A stretch of DNA of 35,325 nt from Acidobacteriota bacterium (GCA_003225075.1 QIAP01000066.1:1-35325); one strand, 5' to 3'; counted from the first letter of the stretch, positions 9,362-17,960 are shown. Translations and numbers: made by a program. Notes: a model not told the origin generated them from the letters alone.

Positions 9362-10132
9362 TCACCCCTTATGTTCCGGTTCGGCGACAAATCGGTACCC
9401 TACGCCCCGCACCGTCAGCAGATGCCGAGGTTTGGACGGGTTCTCCTCGATGTATCGGCGGAGCCGAACAATGAAGTTATCGATGGCGCGGGTGTCGGTG
9501 TCCTCATGCAATCCCCACACTTCTTCCAGAATTGATTTCCGCGAGACCACGCGCCCTTGGTTGCGCATCAAGTGACGTAGCAGCTCCGATTCCATCATGG
9601 TGAGTTGAATCGTGTTTCCGTTCGTGTGAAGTTGCAGCGTACCGAAATTGATGGTCTTCCCTCCAAAGGAAAACACACCATAGTCGCTAATCGAGGCAGG
9701 ATCTGCTTCACTTTGCGGCTTGCCGCGGACTTCTGCGCCGGCATTCCGGCTCTGATGCAACCATTCACTCCTGCGCAGTAGGCCCTGAAGACGGGCGAGC
9801 AAGATAGCAAGTTCGAACGGTTTGGGTAAATAATCATCGACTCCCGAAGCAAAACCTTTAAGAACGTCCTCCGGACGGCCGCGCGCCGTCAACATCAGCA
9901 CGGGAACGTAATTTTTTGAGGCACGCAATTCCGAAGCGACGGCAAAACCGTCTTTACCAGGAAGCATGACATCAAGGACCACTGCATCGAATTGTTGTTT
10001 GTTTGTCAGGAGTCGATCGAGAGCCGCTTCTCCATCTCCGACGACATCCACTGAATGACCTTCCGCTTCCAGGTTAAAGCGCAGACCTTGCGCCAGGTGA
10101 GCTTCGTCTTCCACGATCAGCACGCGGCTCAT
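9362..10132 (-). CDS. OmpR/PhoB-family DNA-binding response regulator
   Basis: A 256-residue transcription factor. The receiver domain (about 2-120) shows the acidic pocket E8-D9, phosphoacceptor D54 (VVLDVMLPGKDGF) and K in PKPF. The winged-helix effector domain (about 155-250) shows MESELLRHLMRNQGRVVSRKSI and the recognition region DTRAIDNFIVRLRRYIEENP. The C-terminal hairpin reads LTVRGVGYRF. The linker of about 30 residues between domains is longer than usual. The gene starts at ATG 10132 and overlaps the kinase stop by 4 nt (ATGA), so the pair is translationally coupled. The target genes are not evident; the nearest co-directional gene upstream is a desaturase. Confidence 0.93.
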   Translation of the reverse strand: MSRVLIVEDEAHLAQGLRFNLEAEGHSVDVVGDGEAALDRLLTNKQQFDAVVLDVMLPGKDGFAVASELRASKNYVPVLMLTARGRPEDVLKGFASGVDDYLPKPFELAILLARLQGLLRRSEWLHQSRNAGAEVRGKPQSEADPASISDYGVFSFGGKTINFGTLQLHTNGNTIQLTMMESELLRHLMRNQGRVVSRKSILEEVWGLHEDTDTRAIDNFIVRLRRYIEENPSKPRHLLTVRGVGYRFVAEPEHKG

Positions 10133-11037
10133 GTCGCACTCCGCGGCAATTCAATGGAGACCGTAGTGCCGCGGCCTTCACCGTCACTCTCAGCAAACAC
10201 CCTGCCTCCATGCTTGCGGGCGATAGCACGGACGATGAACAGCCCCAGGCCTGTGCCCTTGACATGGCTCATGGAACGATGGGGCACCCGATAAAATCGC
10301 TTGAAAATACGCTTTAGTTCCTCGTTCGGAATTCCCACGCCGCGGTCACGCACTCGCACCAGCAAATGCTTGGCATCCGGAGTCTGAAGTTGGACCGAAA
10401 TGTCCACGTGATTGCCGGAATACTTGATGGCATTGTCGAGAATGTTAGTGATTGCGGTGCGTAGTTCTTCCGGCTCGCCCAATACCTTGCTGCCCGCCCC
10501 GTTTTCAGTAGCCTCCTCGTATCGCAATAATTCTGGTTGCAGGTGATGACGAGTACGCGCCAGTTCTACACATTCCCGCACCAGTTTGCCAAGGTCAATG
10601 TCAGTCGCATGACGAAGCGATCGCTTGGCGCCTGTCTCTCCCGCCTTGAGCACTTGCTCTACCGTACCCAGAAGGCGGTCCGTATCGAGCAGCATGAGAC
10701 GAAAAAAATTGCGTCGCTGCGGCTCATCCACATCGTGTCGTTGCAGGGTCTCCAGGTAGAGGCGAATGGACGCAATCGGCGTCTTCAATTCGTGCGTCAC
10801 GGCGTTGATAAAGCTGTCGTGCTGCTCGTTGCGTCGAATCTCGCGTATCAGGAAAATAGTGTTGAGGATGATGCCCGCAATGATTGCCCCGAAGAAGATG
10901 ACCCCGAGAAAAACCTTCACTCCCTCGCGCCAGTTAAGAATGATCCAACCGCTGCCCACGGCCACCGCTAATCCCGCTAAACCTACGCCCAGCGTCAGGA
11001 AGAAGGCGATGGTCTTGCGGCGACTGGTGATACGCAT
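10129..11037 (-). CDS. Sensor histidine kinase without an extracytoplasmic sensor domain
   Basis: A 302-residue inner-membrane kinase partner of the overlapping response regulator. Two hydrophobic helices (about 11-35 and 41-65) are joined by only a few residues, so there is almost no periplasmic loop. The dimerisation/phosphoacceptor helix follows at once with H82 in INAVTHELKTP. The ATPase domain shows the N box (ITNILDNAIKYS), G1 (VRDRGVGIP), F box (FKRFYRV) and G2 (GTGLGLFIV). With neither a periplasmic sensor nor a HAMP or PAS domain, it resembles intramembrane-sensing kinases, which respond to the membrane or a partner protein. That role is inferred from topology. Upstream lies a terminator hairpin and the desaturase gene on the same strand. 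Confidence 0.93.
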   Translation of the reverse strand: MRITSRRKTIAFFLTLGVGLAGLAVAVGSGWIILNWREGVKVFLGVIFFGAIIAGIILNTIFLIREIRRNEQHDSFINAVTHELKTPIASIRLYLETLQRHDVDEPQRRNFFRLMLLDTDRLLGTVEQVLKAGETGAKRSLRHATDIDLGKLVRECVELARTRHHLQPELLRYEEATENGAGSKVLGEPEELRTAITNILDNAIKYSGNHVDISVQLQTPDAKHLLVRVRDRGVGIPNEELKRIFKRFYRVPHRSMSHVKGTGLGLFIVRAIARKHGGRVFAESDGEGRGTTVSIELPRSAT

Positions 11038-11093
11038 GGCCTGATTTTACCGCTCGGAGGAGACTATGGAACTCAAACCGGCACAAAACGTAA

Positions 11094-11120
11094 AACGGCA
11101 CGCCCTTTTGGCGTGCCGTT
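11094..11120 (-). terminator. Intrinsic terminator downstream of the desaturase gene
   Basis: A perfect 11-bp stem (AACGGCACGCC / GGCGTGCCGTT) with a 5-nt loop lies 34 nt past the desaturase stop. On the minus strand it is followed by TTACGTTTTG, a weak but T-rich tail. It separates the desaturase from the two-component genes. Confidence 0.75.
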
Positions 11121-11153
11121 CGGATGCCTCATGTTGCCTTGACCGCGGGTGCC

Positions 11154-12038
11154 CTACGCCTCGATCAACCTGCCATTTGGCGCGGGTACGTCTTCGCGCA
11201 CCAGTTCCGAAAGATCGACTTTCTTGATCTGCTGCGCCAGACCCAGCTTTTTAAGAGCCCAAATTCCGTACCAGTTCAAATCAATCTCATACCATTTCAG
11301 ACCGTGTCGCGCTGAGGTTGGATGCGCATGATGGTTATTGTGCCAGCCCTCCCCGAAGGTCAGCAGCGCAACCCACCAACTGTTGGTCGAGAGGTCGCGG
11401 GTGGCAAAGCGGCGGGAGCCCCAGCTGTGCGTCGCCGAGTTCACCAGCCAGGTGGCGTGCAGGCCAACCACGGTCCGGACAAAGATGCCCCACATCAGGA
11501 ATGGAAGTCCGCCGATCGCCAGCAGCCCTACGCCCAAGGCGACAATTGGTACGTAGTGATATTTCGTGATCCAGACATGGAATTTGTCCTTGGCAAGATC
11601 GGGAACATAACGCGCCAGCGTGGTAGTGTCATGGTGCATGGATTTTCCGGTGAGAATCCATCCCATATGTGCCCACCATTTGCCGTCAACTGGCGAATGG
11701 GGATCACCGTCGTGATCCGAAAACTTATGATGAATGCGATGGGTTGCGACCCAGAAAATCGGTCCGCCTTCGAGGGTCAGCGTCGCGCACACCGTCATGA
11801 AATACTCGACCCACTTCGGAGTCTTATAGCCACGATGGGTCAATAGGCGGTGGTAGCACATTCCGATTCCCAGGCTCCCGGAAACCCACCACAACACAAT
11901 CGATAGAATGAAAGCCTTCCAGGTAAAGAAAAATATCGCTGCTATGGCCCCGATATGAAAAGCAGCCATGAAAGATGCGGTAACCCAATTAATCTCGTCG
12001 TCGGCCGCCTGCTTCTTCTTTAGAGCTTCGAGTTCCAT
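11154..12038 (-). CDS. Membrane fatty-acid (acyl-CoA) delta-9 type desaturase
   Basis: A di-iron membrane enzyme that inserts a cis double bond in acyl chains and so tunes membrane fluidity. The three histidine boxes are complete: H63RLLTH68, H100RIHH104 and H233NNHH237. The extra conserved NSATHSWG and DGDPHSP segments belong to stearoyl-CoA-desaturase-like proteins. About four hydrophobic helices are visible in two pairs (roughly 20-55 and 155-195). Length 294 is normal for bacterial members. ATG at 12038 has GGGGA upstream. No electron-donor domain is fused, so ferredoxin or a similar partner must come from elsewhere. It is transcribed alone, ending at the terminator at 11094-11120. Regiospecificity cannot be read from sequence. 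Confidence 0.93.
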   Translation of the reverse strand: MELEALKKKQAADDEINWVTASFMAAFHIGAIAAIFFFTWKAFILSIVLWWVSGSLGIGMCYHRLLTHRGYKTPKWVEYFMTVCATLTLEGGPIFWVATHRIHHKFSDHDGDPHSPVDGKWWAHMGWILTGKSMHHDTTTLARYVPDLAKDKFHVWITKYHYVPIVALGVGLLAIGGLPFLMWGIFVRTVVGLHATWLVNSATHSWGSRRFATRDLSTNSWWVALLTFGEGWHNNHHAHPTSARHGLKWYEIDLNWYGIWALKKLGLAQQIKKVDLSELVREDVPAPNGRLIEA

Positions 12039-12260
12039 ATGCTTTTCCCCGGTGATGAACTGTCATCTTTAGCGTAGCAAGACATGGCTGTGGAATTTGT
12101 AATACTTGTGTAATAGAGGGAGTTACGAAGGTAATGGGCGCAGATTCAAATCACTTGCAGAGTACCGTGTCACGATCCTTGTCTAGACCATTCGCGTTGT
12201 TAGGAAGCGGGAAGCGCTGTAGCCGGGGGTATCACACACGATAACCCATTGAAGAACTGG

Positions 12261-13145
12261 CTAGGAAGCGGAAGCCCCCTTTACTTCCACCCCTGCCCAT
12301 TTTTCCAGCAAAGTGAGCGTGGCGGCGTAGTCCAAGTCCTGTTGGCCTTCCTCTGTAGCCAGTTCATAGATTTCTTCGACGGTCTCAAGTCCAGGCAGTT
12401 TCACCCGCACTTCCTTGGCGGCCTCAAGCGCCAGGCGGATATCCTTGAGCATCAACCGTAGCGGGAAATTCGGCGAGAAGTCGCGCTTCAATACAAACGG
12501 CGCCTTGTAATCCACGACTCCTGACCGCACCATGGAAGCCTGAATCAACGGGAGCAATGTCTCTGCCGTCACCCCCAACTTGGTAGCCAGGGTCAAGGCC
12601 TCGGCAAAACCCTCATAAATAAGTGCGATTTGCAGATTCATTACCAGCTTTGCGGCGTGCCCCTTGCTGGTTTCACCCATGCGGAAGACCTGCTTGCCCA
12701 TGGACTGGAATAGGGGTTGAATCCTTTCGATGACGGCTTCGTCCCCGCCCGCGATGAAGATAAGCGTGCCATTCTCGGCGCCGGACTTGGACCCAGTCAC
12801 AGGTGCGTCCACATACTGGGCGCCACGAGCTTTCACGCGCTCGGCGAATTTTCTCGTGGCTGAAGGTGAAATAGTGCTGGAGTCAACCACGACCATGCCT
12901 TCGCTTAGCGATTCCTCCACGCCCTGTGGACCAAATAAGACCTGTTCGACGGCTTTGGTATCAGAGACACACATCCACACCACTTCTGCGCCGCTAGCCG
13001 CATCTGCGGGCGACGCTGCCATGCGCGCACCTGCTACATCTTTGCCCGGCGAGCGGTTCCAGGCCGCAACCTCGTGGCCGGCTTTCACCAGATTCGCCGC
13101 CATTGGACGTCCCATAATTCCCAGACCTAAAAAAGCAACGCGCAT
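12261..13145 (-). CDS. NAD(P)-dependent beta-hydroxyacid dehydrogenase (3-HIBADH/GLYR family)
   Basis: Reversibly oxidises a beta-hydroxyacid such as 3-hydroxyisobutyrate or glycerate, or reduces glyoxylate or succinic semialdehyde. The N-terminal Rossmann fold has G7-L-G9-I-M-G12. R31 after the second strand (WNRS) favours NADP over NAD. The substrate signature is DAPVTGSKSGAENGTL (113-128), and catalytic K166 is in GHAAKLVMN. The C-terminal all-helical dimer domain covers about 165-285. The 294-residue length is typical. ATG at 13145 has AAGGAG 8 nt upstream. Glyoxylate/succinic semialdehyde reductase is the closest feeling match; tartronate semialdehyde reductase is also possible and would feed the glycerate 2-kinase encoded at 14804-16135. 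Confidence 0.88.
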   Translation of the reverse strand: MRVAFLGLGIMGRPMAANLVKAGHEVAAWNRSPGKDVAGARMAASPADAASGAEVVWMCVSDTKAVEQVLFGPQGVEESLSEGMVVVDSSTISPSATRKFAERVKARGAQYVDAPVTGSKSGAENGTLIFIAGGDEAVIERIQPLFQSMGKQVFRMGETSKGHAAKLVMNLQIALIYEGFAEALTLATKLGVTAETLLPLIQASMVRSGVVDYKAPFVLKRDFSPNFPLRLMLKDIRLALEAAKEVRVKLPGLETVEEIYELATEEGQQDLDYAATLTLLEKWAGVEVKGASAS

Positions 13146-13360
13146 CCCTAATTCTCCTTAAACACCTAACTTAAATATGAGGGCAGCAGAAGCAGGCGTC
13201 AAGCAATCTGCAAAACTTTCATTTAGAATCGAACCAAGATTTCCCTGCGGCTCAAAACGCCTACATAGGGCACAGAATCGCCGCCTGGGACTTGAAATCG
13301 CGATCAACGAAATACTCTGACACAGATTCAGAGCGCGAGATCCAGCATTCTTAATTTTTA

Positions 13361-14257
13361 ATGTTAAAAGCCAGCATAAGAAATCCCGCTCTTCGCAGAC
13401 GTGCCCGCCAGTTTGGCCGGCTGGTTCGGCGCTCGGTGGTCACGCCGCGTACCGGCGAAATTCACCGACCCGCATTGGTCACCAATGGAGAACTGGGCCT
13501 TACTTTCATTGGCCATGCCAGTTTTTTTGTGCAGATCGGCGGACTGAACGTCCTCATCGATCCTAATTTCGCCCGCTGGCTGTTCGTGCTCAAGCGGCTG
13601 CGCCAGCCAGGAATCTATGTCCGCGACCTGCCCGCCATCGACCTGGTGTTGGTGACGCACGCTCATTTTGACCACCTTCATCGTCCATCGTTGCGCGCCA
13701 TCGTACAGCAAACCCGCCGTCAGCGGAGCGCTCCGCCGTCGATCATTGTTCCACATCACGTGTTTGATCTGGTTTCCGATCTCGGTTTCGAGGACGTTAT
13801 TGAAGTGGACTGGTGGAACAGTTACCGGCATCGCGACGTCACCGTCACACATGTGCCCTCGCGACACTGGGGCGCGCGCATTATCAAAGATTCCCATCGT
13901 GGCTACGGGGGATACGTTCTACGCTCGGGAAAGCATTCCGTTTACCACGCCGGCGATACCGCATATTTTGCGGGATTCCGGGAAATCGGCCAGCGCCTCT
14001 CCCCTGAGCTCGCGCTGCTCCCCATCGGCGCTTACAACCCCCCTAGCTTCCGCAATGTCCATGCCAACCCTGCTGACGCCACCCGTGCCTTCCTCGACCT
14101 GAATGCGCGCTGGATGGTTCCCATGCACTACGGCACGTTCCGTCTTTCCCACGAGCCCATGGACGAGCCTCTGCAGCTCCTGGAAAAGGAGGCTGCAGCC
14201 GCCGGGGTCCGCGACCGCGTCCTCGTGCTACAGGAAGGCGTTACCCAGTTTTTCTAA
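13361..14257 (+). CDS. MBL-fold metal-dependent hydrolase (NAPE-PLD/UlaG-like)
   Basis: A 298-residue metallo-beta-lactamase-fold protein. The binuclear metal site is visible: H100-A-H102-F-D104-H105, a later His in SRHWGAR, Asp in HAGDTAYF, and His in PMHYGTF near residue 260. SRHWGAR, the GDTAYF turn and the PMHYGTF ending place it with the NAPE-PLD-like/UlaG-like subgroup that cuts phosphodiester bonds or lactones. The real substrate is unknown. The first 35 residues are strongly basic and lack a signal peptide, so it should be cytoplasmic, perhaps membrane-associated. ATG at 13361 lacks a clear ribosome site. It is divergent from the dehydrogenase gene, and the VOC gene follows 47 nt downstream. 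Confidence 0.85.
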   Translation: MLKASIRNPALRRRARQFGRLVRRSVVTPRTGEIHRPALVTNGELGLTFIGHASFFVQIGGLNVLIDPNFARWLFVLKRLRQPGIYVRDLPAIDLVLVTHAHFDHLHRPSLRAIVQQTRRQRSAPPSIIVPHHVFDLVSDLGFEDVIEVDWWNSYRHRDVTVTHVPSRHWGARIIKDSHRGYGGYVLRSGKHSVYHAGDTAYFAGFREIGQRLSPELALLPIGAYNPPSFRNVHANPADATRAFLDLNARWMVPMHYGTFRLSHEPMDEPLQLLEKEAAAAGVRDRVLVLQEGVTQFF

Positions 14258-14304
14258 CCGGGTGTAAAATCTCTCTCCGACATTCCTAATCGTGGAGGAG
14301 CCGT

Positions 14305-14790
14305 ATGGCCGATAAAGCAAAACCTATTCCTGAGGGTTTTCACACGCTCACCCCGCATCTGACGGTCCGTGACGCCGCCAAGGCAATCGATTTTTACAAG
14401 CAGGCATTTGGAGCCGAAGTCCGCGGTGTGAGTTACGAAGGCAAGAAAGTAATTCACGCGGCGCTCAAGATCGGCGATTCCATGCTCATGTTGAACGATG
14501 AATTTCCCGAGTTTGGCACGCTGTCCCCCTCATCAAGCGGCGGCCCGGGTACCGGAGTTGTCCTTCACATTTACGTTGAAGACGTTGACAGCGTCTTCAA
14601 CCGTGCCGTATCCGCGGGCGCGACTGTAAAAATGCCGCTGATGGATCAGTTCTGGGGAGATCGCTACGGTCAGGTCGTCGACCCCTTTGGACACAGGTGG
14701 TCTCTGGCCACCCACGTCCGAGATTTGTCTCAGGAAGAAATGCGAACAGCGCAGGAGAACGCGTTTTCGCAGATGCCAAAGTCGGCCTGA
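14305..14790 (+). CDS. VOC-superfamily (glyoxalase/PhnB-like) protein
   Basis: A 161-residue protein of the vicinal oxygen chelate fold. It has two beta-alpha-beta-beta-beta halves: the first contains LTVRDAAKAIDFYKQAFGAE, the second HIYVEDVDSVFNRAVSAGA and a QFWGDRYGQVVDPFGHRW end. The GDRYGxVxDPFGHxW signature is typical of PhnB-like and bleomycin-resistance-like proteins. Only part of the usual metal-ligand set is obvious, so enzymatic activity is uncertain. ATG at 14305 has GTGGAGGAG a few bases upstream, a strong ribosome site. It follows the MBL-fold gene by 47 nt, so the two are probably co-transcribed; the 3' end converges on the glycerate kinase gene with 13 nt between stops. Confidence 0.87.
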   Translation: MADKAKPIPEGFHTLTPHLTVRDAAKAIDFYKQAFGAEVRGVSYEGKKVIHAALKIGDSMLMLNDEFPEFGTLSPSSSGGPGTGVVLHIYVEDVDSVFNRAVSAGATVKMPLMDQFWGDRYGQVVDPFGHRWSLATHVRDLSQEEMRTAQENAFSQMPKSA

Positions 14791-14803
14791 CAGACCATCG
14801 CGC

Positions 14804-16135
14804 TCAGTAAGCCAGCAAGATTCTGAGGTCACGCAAATTGTTGCCCGTCGCGCCGGTAACAACCGTGTCCCCAAGCGCCTCAAAAAAAGGATAAGCATCA
14901 AAGCGCGCCAGTGCGCCAGCGGCATCGAGGCCGCGAGCTCTGGCGCGCTCCATCGTAGTCCCATCTACCAACGCGCCAGCCGCCGGACTGTTGCCGTCAA
15001 TGCCATCAGTTCCCGCGCTGAGCACGGTAATATTCTCTCCCCGGATTTTTTTTGCGCAGGCCAGCGCAAATTGCTGGTTGCGCCCACCCACTCCTCCATT
15101 CGTGACCTTGACGGTCACTTCCCCGCCCGAAATTAAGCACACCCGTGACACTTCTTGCCGTAGCTGGTGGATACGGCCGAGCAAGTACTCCGCGGCGGGT
15201 TCGTAATCCCAGTCATCACAGCTGTTATCCATCTCAACCCCAAAACCCAACTTCGCAGCCATGACACCGGCCTCCTCCGCAGCCGTCTTGTTCGACAATA
15301 TCGGCCACCATCGCGACCGATAAAAGGCCGGATCATCCGACTTCGGCGTCTCCTCCAGCGCGTGACGACGAAAGAGTTCACCCACCGGCCCCGGTAGTTG
15401 CTCGAGCAGAGCGTATTTCGCCGCAATCGCATAACAATCTTCCACGGTGGTTGAATCCGGCATGGTGGGCCCTGAAGCCAGCGCGTCCAGCTGGCTGTCC
15501 GGCACGTCCGAGACCAGCAATGAAACTTGCTGCGCCGGATACGCCGCCTGTGCCAGCCGTCCTCCCTTCACCGCGGAAAGATGTTTTCGAATCGCGTTGA
15601 TCTCCACAATCGGTGCTCCCGAATGCACCAGCGCGCGATAAGTCACTATCACGTCTTCCAACGAGATCTCGCCGTCAATGGTCTTCTCGACCATCGACGA
15701 TCCCCCGCCGCTCAGCAGAAAAATCACCAGGGACGACGCGTTCTGCGACATCAGCGATTTGAGAATGGCTTCCGCAGCGCGAACAGATTCGGCATTCGGC
15801 GCCGGATGCCCACCACGAAAATAGCGCAGCCCGCGGATCTGCGGCCCCGGTTCAGACGAGCTGGCGACAATTCCTTCCAGCGAACTCCCGGCCTGCGCTT
15901 CTAGGGCCTGCGCCATGCTGTGCGCGGCCTTCCCGATGGACACCACGAAGACCCGCGCATACGAATGCAGATCGTATAAGTCCTCGCATATGCGGAGTAC
16001 GCCGCGGTCGCAGCTCACGTGTAGTTGGAATGCGTTGTCTACGGTGGCTTGGGCAAGCGCATGCAGAAAAATATGCCGCGCCACCTCGCGCATCTCGCGG
16101 AATTGATTTTCACTAGCGGAGGAGAATTCGGCCAC
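14804..16135 (-). CDS. D-glycerate 2-kinase (MOFRL/GckA family)
   Basis: Phosphorylates D-glycerate to 2-phosphoglycerate with ATP, linking glyoxylate, serine or tartronate metabolism to glycolysis. The 443-residue length fits the class II glycerate kinase family. The N-terminal domain has VVSIGKAAHSMAQAL and HPAPNAESVRAAEAIL. The LLSGGGSSMVEKTIDGEISL loop, NAIRKHLSAVKGGRLA and SDVPDSQLDALASGPT follow. The C-terminal MOFRL domain has LISGGEVTVKV, GGVGGRNQQFALA, SAGTDGIDGNSPAAGA and the closing TGATGNNLRDLRILL. GTG at 16135 lacks a good ribosome site, and an in-frame ATG at 16093 is an alternative. It is followed by no other minus gene; an alpha/beta hydrolase gene ends 16 nt upstream, so both may form a two-gene operon. 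Confidence 0.92.
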   Translation of the reverse strand: MAEFSSASENQFREMREVARHIFLHALAQATVDNAFQLHVSCDRGVLRICEDLYDLHSYARVFVVSIGKAAHSMAQALEAQAGSSLEGIVASSSEPGPQIRGLRYFRGGHPAPNAESVRAAEAILKSLMSQNASSLVIFLLSGGGSSMVEKTIDGEISLEDVIVTYRALVHSGAPIVEINAIRKHLSAVKGGRLAQAAYPAQQVSLLVSDVPDSQLDALASGPTMPDSTTVEDCYAIAAKYALLEQLPGPVGELFRRHALEETPKSDDPAFYRSRWWPILSNKTAAEEAGVMAAKLGFGVEMDNSCDDWDYEPAAEYLLGRIHQLRQEVSRVCLISGGEVTVKVTNGGVGGRNQQFALACAKKIRGENITVLSAGTDGIDGNSPAAGALVDGTTMERARARGLDAAGALARFDAYPFFEALGDTVVTGATGNNLRDLRILLAY

Positions 16136-16151
16136 CCGGAAATTATAGCGA

Positions 16152-16823
16152 TCAACCTTCTACCGAGCCCTCGACGAACTTCCGAACCCAGCTCTCAATC
16201 GCCTCGCGCAATTCACGTAGGCGCCCTTCAAAAAAATGATCGGCACCTTCAATCAAGATAAGTTGTTTCGGCTCTGGCAACGAGTTCACCAATGCCTCGA
16301 GCTTCGCCCTGGGACCAAACTGATCGCGTGCCCCGCTGACAAACAGCTTCGGCTTATGGCACTCCCCAAGAAACTCGAACTCATACATCCGTTCGTCAAG
16401 CGGAGCTAGCGGCAGCCCCAATCCAATTACCGCTTGCACCCTAGGGTCTGGACAAGCTACGCGCAAACCCACTGCCGCACCAAAGGAGAATCCCGCGAGG
16501 ATCAGCGGCAAGCGGAATTCCTGTTCCAACCAGTCGAGCGCCACGCGCACATCATCCACCTCGCCGCTACCACTATCGTGTTCGCCCTGGCTCAATCCCG
16601 CGCCGCGAAAATTGAATCGCAGCACTGGATAACCAAAGCTATTCAGCGCCTTCGCAGTATGGAACACAACTTTGTTATGGAGCGTCCCGCCATAAATGGG
16701 GTGTGGATGGCAGACCAGCGCGGCATGCGTCGCATTTGCCGCACCTCCGTTGAGCAGTGCCTCCAGCCTTCCGGCAGGACCGTCAAGAAAAAGCGATTTG
16801 ATATGCGAGTCGCTCGTCGACAC
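16152..16823 (-). CDS. Alpha/beta hydrolase (COG2945-like, dienelactone hydrolase-type)
   Basis: A 223-residue single-domain serine hydrolase. The HPHPIYGGTLHNKVVFHTAK segment, VLRFNFRGAGLSQGEHDSG and the nucleophile elbow GFSFGA are typical of the COG2945 group. The Asp is in SGARDQFGP and the His in GADHFF. GTG at 16823 is chosen because similarity starts there; the frame stays open to 17069, but that part is antisense to the peptidase gene and has no coding character. No signal peptide, so cytoplasmic. The natural substrate is unknown. It starts about 45 nt from the divergent peptidase gene, so the two share a small promoter region. Confidence 0.87.
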   Translation of the reverse strand: MSTSDSHIKSLFLDGPAGRLEALLNGGAANATHAALVCHPHPIYGGTLHNKVVFHTAKALNSFGYPVLRFNFRGAGLSQGEHDSGSGEVDDVRVALDWLEQEFRLPLILAGFSFGAAVGLRVACPDPRVQAVIGLGLPLAPLDERMYEFEFLGECHKPKLFVSGARDQFGPRAKLEALVNSLPEPKQLILIEGADHFFEGRLRELREAIESWVRKFVEGSVEG

Positions 16824-16868
16824 GCTATCCAGATTACACTGCCGGCAGCATCGGTTATGCTCTCTGCC

Positions 16869-17864
16869 ATGGACGTCGTCGCATTCACCCGGCAACTCGT
16901 CGACATCGAATCGATTACCGGCAACGAATCCGAGGTCGGCGATTTTCTGTATCGCGAACTTTCCCGCGCGAACTGGCAAGCGAAAAAACTTCCAGTAGAA
17001 GGGGACCGCCAGAATATATACGCCACGCCGTCGCAACAGCCGCAACCCGCGATAGTCTTCTCCACCCACATGGACACCGTGCCGCCCTTCATTCCTTCTT
17101 CCGAGGACGCTACCTGCGTCTATGGCCGCGGATCATGCGATGCGAAAGGAATCATCGCCGCACAAATCGCCGCCGCGGAGCAGTTGCGTCAACAAGGCAT
17201 CAACACCGGGGTGCTTTTCCTGGTTGGCGAAGAACGTGACAGCCTCGGAGCCAGGGTCGCGAATGAACATTCTCCGGGATCACGATTTCTTATCAATGGA
17301 GAACCAACCGAAAACCGCATAGCCATCGCTTCTAAAGGTGCGTTACGAGTCGAGATCACTGCCAAAGGACGAATGGCACACTCCGCCTATCCCGAGTTGG
17401 GCGAATCGGCGATTGATAAACTGCTGGAGGCTCTCCGACGTCTGCGTGCCATGAAACTTCCCATCAATGATGAGATCGGCCCAACAACCTTTAACATCGG
17501 CACCATCCAGGGTGGTCGCGCTCCGAATGTAATTCCCGACCACGCTCGCGCCGAGCTGCTCTACCGCCTGGTCGGACCGTCGCAATCTTTGCGGCAGCAG
17601 ATCTCCGAAGCAGTGGGAGAACTGGCCCACGTCGAATTCTCATTGGAGATCCCATTCGTACGGCTGCGCACTGTCGATAGCGTGCCCGCGATGATTGCTG
17701 CCTTCACTACCGACATCCCCGCGCTCAGCAATTGGGGCGAACCGCTGTTAATTGGGCCCGGATCAATTCAAGTGGCCCATACCGAAGGCGAGTACATCGA
17801 AAAAAAGCAGCTAACCGACGCCGTGGAACTGTACTGTGCAATTGTAACCAAGCTGATTGCGTGA
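16869..17864 (+). CDS. M20-family metallopeptidase/deacylase (ArgE/DapE/CPG2-like)
   Basis: A 331-residue zinc-dependent amidohydrolase of the M20 family. Metal and catalytic residues are clear: H67 and D69 (STHMDTVPPF), bridging D91 (GRGSCDAKG), general base E121 with E122 (VGEERDS), E145 (NGEPTEN) and H304 (VAHTEGEY). The dimerisation insert spans about 155-260 with AHSAYPELGESAIDKL. This could be acetylornithine deacetylase, LysK-type hydrolase or a general aminoacylase; the argD gene is about 15 kb away, so context does not settle it. ATG at 16869 is the likely start, and an in-frame ATG at 16857 is close by. No signal peptide. Upstream open frame back to 16434 is antisense to the hydrolase and not coding. 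Confidence 0.88.
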   Translation: MDVVAFTRQLVDIESITGNESEVGDFLYRELSRANWQAKKLPVEGDRQNIYATPSQQPQPAIVFSTHMDTVPPFIPSSEDATCVYGRGSCDAKGIIAAQIAAAEQLRQQGINTGVLFLVGEERDSLGARVANEHSPGSRFLINGEPTENRIAIASKGALRVEITAKGRMAHSAYPELGESAIDKLLEALRRLRAMKLPINDEIGPTTFNIGTIQGGRAPNVIPDHARAELLYRLVGPSQSLRQQISEAVGELAHVEFSLEIPFVRLRTVDSVPAMIAAFTTDIPALSNWGEPLLIGPGSIQVAHTEGEYIEKKQLTDAVELYCAIVTKLIA

Positions 17865-17954
17865 GGAACTCAGTGCCCGGATGCTTACTATCGATTCGCT
17901 CAGTCGCCAGCAAGACCGCCTCTCCCCGCCGCTCGAGCAAGATCGCTTTGGCGC

Positions 17955-17960
17955 TATAAT
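17955..17960 (+). promoter_or_regulatory. Candidate -10 box upstream of the Ser/Thr kinase gene
   Basis: A perfect TATAAT lies 107 nt upstream of the GTG at 18067, between the peptidase stop and the kinase start. No convincing -35 box is seen 16-18 nt upstream. This 202-nt gap also has a 45-codon open frame (17881-18018) that I do not call a gene. Confidence 0.3.

Noticed and set aside
11066-11227. Plus-strand 53-codon open frame with a strong GGAGGAG ribosome site before its ATG
   Set aside because: Most of it is antisense to the desaturase gene and its terminator, the composition is unlike a protein, and the GGAGG match can arise by chance. It might be worth a look in ribosome profiling, but no coding signal is seen.
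16434-16868. Long 5' extension of the M20 peptidase frame
   Set aside because: It is antisense to the alpha/beta hydrolase gene, whose motifs are clear, and family similarity starts only at 16869.
16824-17069. 5' extension of the alpha/beta hydrolase frame on the minus strand
   Set aside because: It is antisense to the peptidase N-terminus and has no similarity to hydrolases; the GTG at 16823 fits the domain start.
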